Shown piece after piece: positions 6,947-14,356 of a DNA stretch of 30,899 bases. Made by a program: the position numbers and the translations under genes. The notes beneath the pieces are model-generated. The model was given only the letters and a program-made list of their open reading frames with translations. It did no database searches and was not told the DNA's origin. Source of the DNA: Pseudomonadota bacterium (lineage in GTDB: Bacteria; Cyanobacteriota; Vampirovibrionia; LMEP-6097); NCBI GenBank assembly GCA_009924885.1, contig RFQS01000001.1, forward strand, positions 1-30,899, given 5' to 3'. How positions within the stretch are numbered: the first letter of the stretch is position 1; every line of letters starts with the position of its first letter.

Positions 6947-8611
6947 GTGAGAATCGTAAAAATATGTCTGTGCCACTGGCAGCACCGTCATCAACAGATA
7001 ATTTAAAACATGAGCCTGATCTATAAAAGTTATAGACAGTAAATGCCCGAGGCTTAAAGCGAAACACAAGCGAGGATGAGATATCGCTGCGAAAGGTAAA
7101 AGGGAAATTAAATACCAGGAATGAAATTTAGGACTAATTATTAAAAGTAAAACAGCATAAACCACGCTGAGGCTTTTAAGAAAATCTAAATCACTCTTCT
7201 TATCTGCCTTGGAGAAAAAGAGTTTAAAAAATATATAAGCATAAAACAAGGCATACGCCGCCAGTGAGATTAAAACAGCTGACCTAGGTAAATCTGTTTT
7301 AGTGATTAATTTAAATACTGTGTTAACCACATCGAAAAGTGATTTATGAAAGAGAGTCGCATTATTAGAGATCTCTGTATAATCGATGTTAAATAAATTA
7401 AAATACTGAGAAGAAAAATAGAAGCAGAGAATACCTGTAATTAAGCCGTAATAAGGTATATAGCGTGCCCTTTTCCAAATCCACAGTAACAGTAAGGGTA
7501 TTAAAATAATCGTTATATATTTTACTAAGACGGAAAGGATTAGAAGGCAAATGGCTAGATTAATACCAAGATATTTAGGTTTGAGAAATTTAAATAGAAC
7601 ACGGGACTGCTTGCCATCTACAGTTTCTGCGTTTTCTTCTGATGATAAAGCTTTTACCGTGAAAAATACTGGGGCGAAGGCTAATACGGCTAAAAGCAGG
7701 TCATTATGACCATTCCAGAGACCTTGAATAATTAACAGAGGGTTTAAAGCTACGAGATGCCATACTCTATCTGCGTTCCAGATCTTCGTCTTTTGAGAAG
7801 AATCTGCTATTCCCTCTCTAAGAAAGTATTTCAAAGTATGATGAAAGATATAAATAAGTAATAAATAACAGATGAAATTAAATATCTTAAAAATAAAAAA
7901 GCTAAGCCATAGATTATTCCAAGATATACTAACAAAAAATTTACAAATTAAAGTAAAGACTGGACCATATGGTGATGGATTATACTCCCAGCGCATATTT
8001 CCCAATAGTGGATCTAAACGCCAGTTTTCTATATTCGCTAAAATTTCGCTATAGGGGTTCTGATTATAGTGAACTATCTGCTCACCAAAAGAGATATAGC
8101 CAAATATATCAGAAGAATTAGCTGGTAACATAAGCGTGGAGATAAAAGCGATGGCGATTAACCAAGAAAGATCATTCTGAGACGGGGTTTGTTTTTCTGT
8201 AAAGGATTTAAATTTAGGGACATTAAAATCAGGAAATACAGTCTTAAAGAAAATAAAGCCATAAATTATTACGAAAACCAGCATGGATAAATGGTTAAGG
8301 ACTTGATAGCCAGAAGGTATGTGCAGGTCATTCAAGCAGATTAGCCAAGAGGGAAATTCTGCGAGGCTAAAATTATTAATTACTTGGTTTTTAACTTGCT
8401 CTAATGGAACGGGCAAGAAAAAACTTTTTTGGACGAAATAGCCGAGTTTACTATCTTGAGCTGCTATAAACCAAGCTAACCATGAAATGGCAGCGATTAA
8501 AGTTTGAAAAATAAATAATAATCTGAGAATTTTTTGTCTCCCTGTCTTCGATAGTCTATTATACTCATAGAGACCGCTGCACGACGTACAGAGGTTTTTA
8601 TGAGTTATCAT
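6932..8611 (-). CDS. GT-C polytopic glycosyltransferase (GT87/MptB-like)
   Basis: This is an integral membrane glycosyltransferase of about 559 residues with roughly ten or more hydrophobic segments. Such GT-C enzymes take a sugar from a polyprenyl-phosphate donor and add it to an envelope glycan on the outer face. Family marks include an acidic site at the end of the first loop, ANSSDIFGYISFGEQ, then NQNPYSE, a YGPVFTLICKF segment, and LWNGHNDLLLAVLAF, which recall GT87/DUF2029 and MptB-like mannosyltransferases. An ATG at 8611 is chosen over the TTG at 8620. It directly abuts the divergent GtrB-like gene, with only one base between the two start codons. TATTTT lies 7 nt before the ATG. The pairing suggests that the neighbour makes the lipid-linked sugar this enzyme uses, which is an inference. 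Confidence 0.72.
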   Translation of the reverse strand: MITHKNLCTSCSGLYEYNRLSKTGRQKILRLLFIFQTLIAAISWLAWFIAAQDSKLGYFVQKSFFLPVPLEQVKNQVINNFSLAEFPSWLICLNDLHIPSGYQVLNHLSMLVFVIIYGFIFFKTVFPDFNVPKFKSFTEKQTPSQNDLSWLIAIAFISTLMLPANSSDIFGYISFGEQIVHYNQNPYSEILANIENWRLDPLLGNMRWEYNPSPYGPVFTLICKFFVSISWNNLWLSFFIFKIFNFICYLLLIYIFHHTLKYFLREGIADSSQKTKIWNADRVWHLVALNPLLIIQGLWNGHNDLLLAVLAFAPVFFTVKALSSEENAETVDGKQSRVLFKFLKPKYLGINLAICLLILSVLVKYITIILIPLLLLWIWKRARYIPYYGLITGILCFYFSSQYFNLFNIDYTEISNNATLFHKSLFDVVNTVFKLITKTDLPRSAVLISLAAYALFYAYIFFKLFFSKADKKSDLDFLKSLSVVYAVLLLIISPKFHSWYLISLLPFAAISHPRLCFALSLGHLLSITFIDQAHVLNYLLMTVLPVAQTYFYDSHLRRN

Positions 8612-8612
8612 T

Positions 8613-9545
8613 GTGACCAAAATAGCAGTAGTAGTACCTTGTTATAACGAAGAAGAAGTCCTTTCGGAGACAGCTTCTTGCCTTTTAGATTTATTAAAAG
8701 AATTAATTAGAGCAGCTAAAATATCAGATTCTAGTTTTATTTGTTTTGTGGATGATGGCAGTGCCGATAGAACTTGGTCTCAGATTCAAGATTTAAGTAA
8801 AGAAACGCAGCATATTAAAGGTATTAAACTTTCAAATAACTGCGGGCATCAAAATGCTTTACTTGCTGGTTTATTTAGTGTCGATGCTGATGCAGTAATC
8901 AGTATAGATGCTGATTTACAAGATGATATTAATGTTATTCGTGAAATGTTAGATAACTATTTACAGGGCGACCAGATCGTTTATGCGGCACGAAAACAGA
9001 GAGACTCAGACTCATTTTTTAAAAGAACTACAGCACAGCTATTTTATGGCTTAATGAATTTTCTTGGAACTAAAACCATTTATAATCATGCAGATTATAG
9101 GCTGATGAGTAGAAGAGCGATTCAGGCTTTAAAAGAATTTCGTGAGATAAATATGTTTTTAAGAGGAGTAATTCCTTTGATCGGTTTTAAGCATTCGATA
9201 GTCTACTATGATAGGTTGAAACGCTTTGCTGGTGAGTCAAAATACCCACTAAATAAAATGCTTTCCTTTGCGTGGAATGGTGTAACTTCTTTCTCTGTAA
9301 TGCCTTTACGTCTTATAAGCGGTTTAGGCTTTCTTTCTATTCTTGCTTCAGTGGGAATAGGTCTCTGGGCTTTATATTCGAAGCTTTTCGGTGAAGTAGT
9401 CCCAGGTTGGGCTTCTATTATAATTTCTATTTATTTTATAGGTGGTGTTCAGTTACTGTGTTTCGGCATACTCGGCGAATATATCGGTAAGCTTTATCAG
9501 GAAGTTAAGGATAGACCACGTTATTTTATTGAGCTGGAAGTTTAA
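8613..9545 (+). CDS. GtrB-like polyprenyl-phosphate glycosyltransferase (GT2)
   Basis: This GT2 enzyme is of the GtrB/YfdH/DPM1 type; relatives transfer glucose or another sugar from a nucleotide donor to polyprenyl phosphate at the inner membrane. The GT-A domain shows VVVPCYNEEE (6-15), FVDDGSADRTW (45-55), and the DXD site DADLQDD (99-105). The ADYRLMSRRAI segment and RFAGESKYPLNKML, the basic element before the membrane part, follow. Two C-terminal membrane helices lie around 233-255 and 265-290, as in GtrB. The length is 310 residues. The start is GTG, since no in-frame ATG is available near the conserved N-terminus. It is divergent from the GT-C gene with no intergenic spacer. The sugar cannot be predicted. 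Confidence 0.83.
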   Translation: MTKIAVVVPCYNEEEVLSETASCLLDLLKELIRAAKISDSSFICFVDDGSADRTWSQIQDLSKETQHIKGIKLSNNCGHQNALLAGLFSVDADAVISIDADLQDDINVIREMLDNYLQGDQIVYAARKQRDSDSFFKRTTAQLFYGLMNFLGTKTIYNHADYRLMSRRAIQALKEFREINMFLRGVIPLIGFKHSIVYYDRLKRFAGESKYPLNKMLSFAWNGVTSFSVMPLRLISGLGFLSILASVGIGLWALYSKLFGEVVPGWASIIISIYFIGGVQLLCFGILGEYIGKLYQEVKDRPRYFIELEV

Positions 9546-9580
9546 AGAAACTGCTCGCAAAGGCATAAGTTCAAGTCTTT

Positions 9581-10837
9581 TCAGCCTAAATATCCCAAAG
9601 GAATACCTAAAATATTTTCTTTAAAAAAACTGATTCTATCACCACGATAGAAAACTATTCCGAAGGGTACTTTAGTTCCTTCAGCTTCCATAAAGCTTTC
9701 TAAGCTTTTTAATTCATAGCTATTTATTATAGCTGCTGCTTTTACTTCTATCGGATAAAGCCTTTCACCATAACTCAAAATAAAATCCACTTCAGCACCG
9801 TTGTTTGTTCGCCAGAAATATAAATCTACTTTAGGACTCATATCTTTAGCTTCTTTATGTAATTCACTATAGACAAAGGTTTCAAGTATATGGCCCCAGC
9901 CACCTCGATTTAACATTGAATCTAGGTCAACGTTTCTTTGGTGAAAGTTTACTAATCCCGTATCAGTGTAAAAGATTTTAGGGCTTTTAATTAATTGTTT
10001 ACGCTGCTTTGAAAAATAGGCTGGCAGAGTTTTACACTGATACGATGATTCTAATATCGATAGATAGTGCTTTACGGTTTTAGAATCTATTCCAGTGTCA
10101 CTTGCAATATTGCTGAGGTTAAGAATTTGAGCTGTTTGATAGGCAAATAATTTATAAACTTTCTGAAAATTATCTAAATTCCCAATCTGTGATAGATCAC
10201 GTAAATCTCTTTCGATGTAAGTACTAATATAGCGATCAAACCACTTTAGTTTCTGTTCAGGCTTTAACTCAATAAGTTTAGGAAAACCTCCATGAAGAAT
10301 GAAATTCATTAATTTTTTATCAGAAATTTTTTCTAGTTGACTATTCGTAAGTGTTTCATAGAGATCTTTTACTGAGTGGTTTTTAATGATTTTATGTATT
10401 AATGAATTTGATTTATATTCATAAGCTTCAGCAATTGAAAAAGCTTGAAGTTCTAAAAGACCGACCCTACCAGCAAGAGATTCAGTAATAGATTTTAGTA
10501 ATAAAAAATTAGCTGAACCAGAAAGAATAATCTTATGTTTTAATCCTGCGTCTACCACTTGCTTTAAAGCATGAAATAACTCTGGAGCTTTTTGTGCTTC
10601 GTCTATGGCGATATTTGAATTTATTGAATGGGCGAAAAGAGCGGGATCTTCCTTTATTCTTAAAAGTATTTCTCTATCATCTAAGGAAATATAGGACCAA
10701 GGTATTTTTTTTTTACTGATGTAATGCTTAATGAGAGTAGACTTACCAGATTGACGAGGACCAGTTAGTGAAACGATTGGGAATATCTCGAAAAGATCAT
10801 CTATCTCAGATTCAATAAATCTTTTTCTATACTCCAT
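9581..10837 (-). CDS. AAA ATPase with DUF4143 domain (COG1373)
   Basis: This is a predicted ATPase of 418 residues in a family found in many bacteria with no settled function. Walker A reads GPRQSGKST (26-34) and Walker B is NIAIDEAQ, with Asp79 and Glu80. The C-terminal DUF4143 region contains YIERDLRDL, the winged-helix-like LSNIASDTGIDSKTVKHYLSILE, FYTDTGLVNF, and the nuclease-like block FWRTNNGAEVDFIL followed by PIEVKAA, which resembles a PD-(D/E)XK core. The ATG has no Shine-Dalgarno sequence. A good promoter lies 34 nt upstream, overlapping an inverted repeat. Such genes are often mobile and sporadic in genomes; the surrounding genes give no functional clue. Confidence 0.82.
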   Translation of the reverse strand: MEYRKRFIESEIDDLFEIFPIVSLTGPRQSGKSTLIKHYISKKKIPWSYISLDDREILLRIKEDPALFAHSINSNIAIDEAQKAPELFHALKQVVDAGLKHKIILSGSANFLLLKSITESLAGRVGLLELQAFSIAEAYEYKSNSLIHKIIKNHSVKDLYETLTNSQLEKISDKKLMNFILHGGFPKLIELKPEQKLKWFDRYISTYIERDLRDLSQIGNLDNFQKVYKLFAYQTAQILNLSNIASDTGIDSKTVKHYLSILESSYQCKTLPAYFSKQRKQLIKSPKIFYTDTGLVNFHQRNVDLDSMLNRGGWGHILETFVYSELHKEAKDMSPKVDLYFWRTNNGAEVDFILSYGERLYPIEVKAAAIINSYELKSLESFMEAEGTKVPFGIVFYRGDRISFFKENILGIPLGYLG

Positions 10838-10849
10838 AGAATTAATTTA

Positions 10850-10906
10850 CCATATAATTTCGGAATCTAACTCCAGAATTATATGGCGCTTTAGGGTGAT
10901 TTTCAA
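10850..10906 (-). promoter_or_regulatory. Sigma-70 promoter with long inverted repeat for the DUF4143 ATPase gene
   Basis: On the minus strand TTGAAA (10901-10906) is followed after exactly 17 nt by a perfect TATAAT (10878-10883). The -10 lies inside the left arm of a perfect 10-bp inverted repeat: CCATATAATT at 10850-10859 and AATTATATGG at 10877-10886 on the plus strand, with a 17-nt loop in which GGA and TCC can also pair. Transcription would start near 10871, so the second arm lies in the 5' leader. This looks like an operator or a leader hairpin. It also lies just past the response-regulator stop and could act as that gene's terminator, although no T-tract follows. Confidence 0.6.
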
Positions 10907-10907
10907 G

Positions 10908-11510
10908 CTAACTAGTCGCTAAGGTTTCAAGTAAAATCTGAGCCATTTCTTTAAGACTCATGCGTTTATCCATAGCCTCTTTTTGAAGTTTTCTATAAGC
11001 TACTTGTTCTGGGATATCAAATCTAGTCATCAAGATACCTTTAGCTTTTTCTACTAATTTTCTAGTTTCGATTTTATCTTTCAGAGTATCTACTTCTTGA
11101 CGCAGTTCTCGCATTTCTACAGCTCTTGCTAAAGATATTTCGATAGCTGGTATTAGATCTGGCTTTCTGAGAGGCTTTGTTAAATAAGCGAAAACTCCTG
11201 CGGCACTAGCTTGCTCAATAAGGTCTTGTTGACTGTAAGCTGTGAGCATAATTACAGGAATAATACTGGCGAAATTTTCTTGAATCTGCTTAGCCGTGGT
11301 AATGCCATCCTGTTTAGGCATGCGAACATCCATGAAAATTATGTCTGGCTCTGCTTGTTTAATAAGTTCTAAAGCCTCGCTACCATCTTTGGCCTCACCT
11401 ACGACTTTATAGACTAGGGATTCATGTAGCATCTCTCTCAAGTCCATTCTGATCAATGGTTCATCATCAACAATAAAAACTTTAATCAAATGCTCGTCAG
11501 AGTTACTCAT
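10908..11510 (-). CDS. Response regulator with ANTAR RNA-binding domain
   Basis: This is a cytoplasmic receiver protein whose output domain binds RNA, not DNA. ANTAR regulators (EutV, NasT, PdtaR, AmiR types) stabilise a dual hexaloop antiterminator in target leaders. Residues 1-125 form the receiver, with the acidic pocket Asp15-Asp16, the phosphoacceptor Asp61 in MDVRMP, LTAYS, and LTKPL. Residues about 135-197 form ANTAR, with ETRKLVEKAKGILM, AYRKLQKEAMDKRMSLKEMAQILL. The ATG at 11510 gives 200 residues; a TTG at 11522 is less likely. It lies 48 nt downstream of the HisKA_2 kinase gene, so the pair matches PdtaS-PdtaR or EutW-EutV. Targets are not visible in the window. Confidence 0.9.
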   Translation of the reverse strand: MSNSDEHLIKVFIVDDEPLIRMDLREMLHESLVYKVVGEAKDGSEALELIKQAEPDIIFMDVRMPKQDGITTAKQIQENFASIIPVIMLTAYSQQDLIEQASAAGVFAYLTKPLRKPDLIPAIEISLARAVEMRELRQEVDTLKDKIETRKLVEKAKGILMTRFDIPEQVAYRKLQKEAMDKRMSLKEMAQILLETLATS

Positions 11511-11533
11511 ATTTAAAAACAACCGTACTTTAT

Positions 11534-11562
11534 ATTATAAGGCTATATTGAGATATTTTCAC
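11534..11562 (-). promoter_or_regulatory. Possible internal promoter for the ANTAR regulator
   Basis: On the minus strand GTGAAA (11557-11562, four of six -35 positions) is followed after 17 nt by a perfect TATAAT (11534-11539). The -35 overlaps the kinase stop codon. The predicted start near 11527 would leave a leader of about 17 nt before the regulator ATG at 11510. The regulator could thus be transcribed in excess of the kinase. Confidence 0.45.
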
Positions 11563-12956
11563 TCGACATTAAGGTTTAGAAGTTTGTTCATGGGAATTAG
11601 CATCTCCACTTTCGCTCCAGAATGGGACTTATCTATATTAATCTTCGCCTCAAGGCACTCTTCTGCAAGGTTCTTGATGATTTCCCAGCCAAGCCCAGTC
11701 GTCTTATTAAAATTAAAGTTCTCTGGAAAGCCTGTTCCGTTATCAGCTATAGAGAGTAGGAGTGTATTAGGGTCGTATTCTAAATAATTTAAGCTAATAT
11801 CTATTTGGCTTAGCTTTTCCCCAGCGTGTTCTAGAGAGTTAGATAATAATTCATTTAAAATTAAAGCTAGTTTCGTCGCCTCGTCACTCTGTATAAGGAT
11901 TTTCTGCGGGCAGTAAAAATTTATTGATAAATTTTCTAAACCGAAGGAGGCTAAAAGATTTTTAATGATCTGCTGTGAAAGATAACCGAAATCAATATTC
12001 TCTATATCATCACTGTGGGAGAGGGATTCATGTACTATGCTAATACTGTTAGTACGGTTAATCGCTTCATTAAAGCAGTCTTTAAGCTCAGGATTTCTGC
12101 GTTGCTGCATTCTAAGAAGAGAAGCGACTGTCTGTAAATTATTTTTCACGCGGTGATGTATTTCTTTTAGTAAAGTCTCCTTAATTTTTAATTCGGAAAT
12201 ATCTTTTAAAATAACGGCTGAAAAGCCTTCCGTAAGAGGTACATAGCGTAATCTTAGAGACCTACGCCTAAGAGTTATTTCTTCCATAGCTTCTATAGAA
12301 TTAGCGGTCTGTTTGCCTTTATATTTTTTAGAGTAGTTATGGAGTAGATCATCTAAGGATCTGCCGAGTAATTGATTAGTATGTTCTGCTATCTCTGAAA
12401 GTAAGCTTACTGAGATAGGGTTAGGGAAAAATATTTTTCTATCTTCTTTTAAAATAATTACCCCTTCCCCTAGGCTGATAGCTGGGAAATTAGTGTCAGT
12501 AAGTAATTTACTTTTAAGCGATTTAATTAAAATATCTGCGATAAAATCCCAGTGTCTACCAAGTATTAAGCGAGTTAGATATATATCTCTCTGAATCGCT
12601 ATTACGGCGATGGCTTCGTCAGTGCTTCCACCACAATCTGAATCTAGGATAGGGTAAGCAAACTCTTGTATTCTTCTGTTTTCGACTACTAAGCCATACT
12701 GGCCTACTAGAGGTTTACCTAGCTGGAAAGCCTTTTGTATAAAGGCATCCTTATGAATTTGAAAACGCCTGCCTTTATCTATGCTTTTTGCAGAGGAGTC
12801 GAGATAGAAAGAATCTTGCTTCGAGTGATAGTAGTTATGAACGAATATTTCTAATTCTTGTGAGTGGATATTTTTAATAAATAATCTAATATCAGCAAGT
12901 AGAATCTCAGAGATAAAGGGTAGGTTATTATCAAGAAAATTTATAAGGTTAGCCAC
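11559..12956 (-). CDS. Sensor histidine kinase, HisKA_2 family (PdtaS/EutW-like)
   Basis: This is a soluble kinase of 465 residues with no membrane segment, partner of the ANTAR regulator encoded just downstream. Residues 1-150 resemble the H_kinase_N sensing domain that is GAF-like in relatives, with YGLVVENRRIQEFAYPI and VIAIQRDIYLTRLILGRHWDFIADILI. Residues about 165-260 look like a PAS domain, with ISLGEGVIILKEDRKIFFPN. The H-box EIHHRVKNNLQTVASLLRMQ lies near 265-285 and is the HisKA_2 signature. The ATPase domain shows LALILNELLSNSLEHA, IADNGTGFP and TTGLGWEIIKNLA. The start is GTG, 13 nt after the tyrS stop, so the gene is probably co-transcribed with tyrS. The signal sensed is unknown. 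Confidence 0.87.
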   Translation of the reverse strand: MANLINFLDNNLPFISEILLADIRLFIKNIHSQELEIFVHNYYHSKQDSFYLDSSAKSIDKGRRFQIHKDAFIQKAFQLGKPLVGQYGLVVENRRIQEFAYPILDSDCGGSTDEAIAVIAIQRDIYLTRLILGRHWDFIADILIKSLKSKLLTDTNFPAISLGEGVIILKEDRKIFFPNPISVSLLSEIAEHTNQLLGRSLDDLLHNYSKKYKGKQTANSIEAMEEITLRRRSLRLRYVPLTEGFSAVILKDISELKIKETLLKEIHHRVKNNLQTVASLLRMQQRRNPELKDCFNEAINRTNSISIVHESLSHSDDIENIDFGYLSQQIIKNLLASFGLENLSINFYCPQKILIQSDEATKLALILNELLSNSLEHAGEKLSQIDISLNYLEYDPNTLLLSIADNGTGFPENFNFNKTTGLGWEIIKNLAEECLEAKINIDKSHSGAKVEMLIPMNKLLNLNVE

Positions 12957-12969
12957 TATGAATCTTTTA

Positions 12970-14274
12970 CTATGCTTTTATTGTGGCGTGAGTTACTAGT
13001 TTACAGAATTTTTTCTTGCCGACCTGTAAAATAGCTGCTGTATTATCCTGATTTTCAGTCGAATCACTGATGGACTTCATATACTCTAAAGTCAGTTTTA
13101 AGAAAACATCAGCAACCTTTTCACCATTAAGTTTAACGCCACCACCCTGTATAAGACGCTTCGCTTCAGCCTTAGTCTCAGCGAGTTCTTTTAAGACTAT
13201 TAAATCGACTAATAGAATGCCTGAATCTAGATCACAGTCTTTAAGCTCAGATAAATTACACTCTGGAATATCGTCTGGGACTAATTTTTTCTTAAATAAA
13301 TTTTCAAAATGCTCTTTAGCTCTTGCTGCCTCTTCTTTAGAATAATAAGTTTCTACTATTCTCATAGCTAGCTCTACTTTAATATCTCTGGGGTTAAATG
13401 TCTCTCGCTGACTAAGTTTCTCTGCCACTTCTTTTAAAAGCTCTGCTGATGGCGATAGGCAGAGAGTATAGTAATCTAAAATCATTTCATCACTGATACT
13501 CATAGTCTTGCCGAACATGTCTTCAGGACTATCATTTAAGGCGATGTAATTAAGGCTAGTCTTAGACATTTTTTTCTGCCCGTCTAGTCCTATTAATAGT
13601 GGCATAGTTAAAATATGCTGCTGAGGCTGATCATAAGCCTTCTGTAAGTCTCTACCGACCATTAAATTGAAGGTTTGATCAGTGCCACCTAGTTCTATAT
13701 CTGCTTTTACTTCGACGCTGTCGAAACCCTGTAAGAGTGGGTAAAAAATCTCATGCGCGAATAGCGGATTTCCTTCATCGAGCCTTTTTCCGAAGGCTTC
13801 TTTCGCTAACATCTGATTAATAGTAACTTTCCCTGCAAGCTTCAGCATATCGTTTAAAGAAAACTTATTAAACCAGTCAGCATTATTTACGATTTCTACT
13901 TTATTTAGGTCTAAAACTTTAGAAACCTGATCTAGATAGGTCTGCGCGTTTTTAGCTACATCTTCAGCTGTGAGAGGAGGTCTAGCTGAGTTTCTACCAG
14001 AGGGGTCACCGACCTGAGCAGTAAAACCACCTATGATTAAAACCGCTTGGTGACCGAGTTCCTGAAACTGTTTGAGTTTCTGCATACAGACCATATGACC
14101 TAAGTGTAAATCTGTACTGGTAGGATCTATACCAAGCTTAACTCTCAGCTGCTTTCCTTCTTTAGCAGTATCTTTCAGTAATTTTTCTAATTCTTTAGTT
14201 CCACCAGGCTTAAAATCTACTATGCCGTTTAAGGTTTTTTGGATTTTTTCATCTGTACTCAAGTTAGCTTGCAT
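12970..14274 (-). CDS. tyrS: Tyrosyl-tRNA synthetase
   Basis: This class I aminoacyl-tRNA synthetase charges tRNA-Tyr in the cytoplasm. The protein has 434 residues. The HIGH motif is HLGH (57-60) in GIDPTSTDLHLGHMVCMQ, followed by FTAQVGDPSGR. The KMSKS motif is KMSKT (235-239). The block ELGGTDQTFNLMVGRDLQK is typical of the TyrRS type with KMSK-like spacing (TyrZ/TyrRS-2-like). A C-terminal S4 RNA-binding domain covers about 345-430, with LAETKAEAKRLIQGGGVKLNG. A strong promoter lies so close that no T-box leader is possible. A terminator-like hairpin separates it from the TPR gene upstream. The kinase gene follows after 13 nt. Confidence 0.95.
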   Translation of the reverse strand: MQANLSTDEKIQKTLNGIVDFKPGGTKELEKLLKDTAKEGKQLRVKLGIDPTSTDLHLGHMVCMQKLKQFQELGHQAVLIIGGFTAQVGDPSGRNSARPPLTAEDVAKNAQTYLDQVSKVLDLNKVEIVNNADWFNKFSLNDMLKLAGKVTINQMLAKEAFGKRLDEGNPLFAHEIFYPLLQGFDSVEVKADIELGGTDQTFNLMVGRDLQKAYDQPQQHILTMPLLIGLDGQKKMSKTSLNYIALNDSPEDMFGKTMSISDEMILDYYTLCLSPSAELLKEVAEKLSQRETFNPRDIKVELAMRIVETYYSKEEAARAKEHFENLFKKKLVPDDIPECNLSELKDCDLDSGILLVDLIVLKELAETKAEAKRLIQGGGVKLNGEKVADVFLKLTLEYMKSISDSTENQDNTAAILQVGKKKFCKLVTHATIKA

Positions 14275-14285
14275 TGCGAAGACTA

Positions 14286-14314
14286 ATTATAAAGCTTCGG
14301 ATGTCTCCATGCAA
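14286..14314 (-). promoter_or_regulatory. Promoter of tyrS, near-leaderless
   Basis: On the minus strand TTGCAT (14309-14314) is followed after 17 nt by a perfect TATAAT (14286-14291). Only 11 nt separate the hexamer from the tyrS ATG at 14274, so the leader would be about 4-5 nt with no Shine-Dalgarno sequence. Confidence 0.55.
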
Positions 14315-14332
14315 AAGAGATGAAAATTATTT

Positions 14333-14356
14333 AATTAAGCTAGCGATAGCTTGATT
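14333..14356 (-). terminator. Terminator-like hairpin after the TPR gene
   Basis: The arms AATTAAGCTA (14333-14342) and TAGCTTGATT (14347-14356) pair at nine of ten positions around a 4-nt loop. The hairpin begins at the TPR gene's stop codon when read on the minus strand. An A/T-rich stretch with TTTT follows but is not a clean T-tract, so the call is moderate. Confidence 0.45.

Noticed and set aside
7872..8054. Small plus-strand open frame inside the GT-C gene
   Set aside because: No promoter or Shine-Dalgarno sequence and no recognisable protein; the conserved NPY and YGP motifs lie on the other strand here.
14333..14356. Hairpin as a T-box or other riboswitch for tyrS
   Set aside because: It lies upstream of the tyrS promoter and is too short; no specifier loop or T-box sequence is seen.
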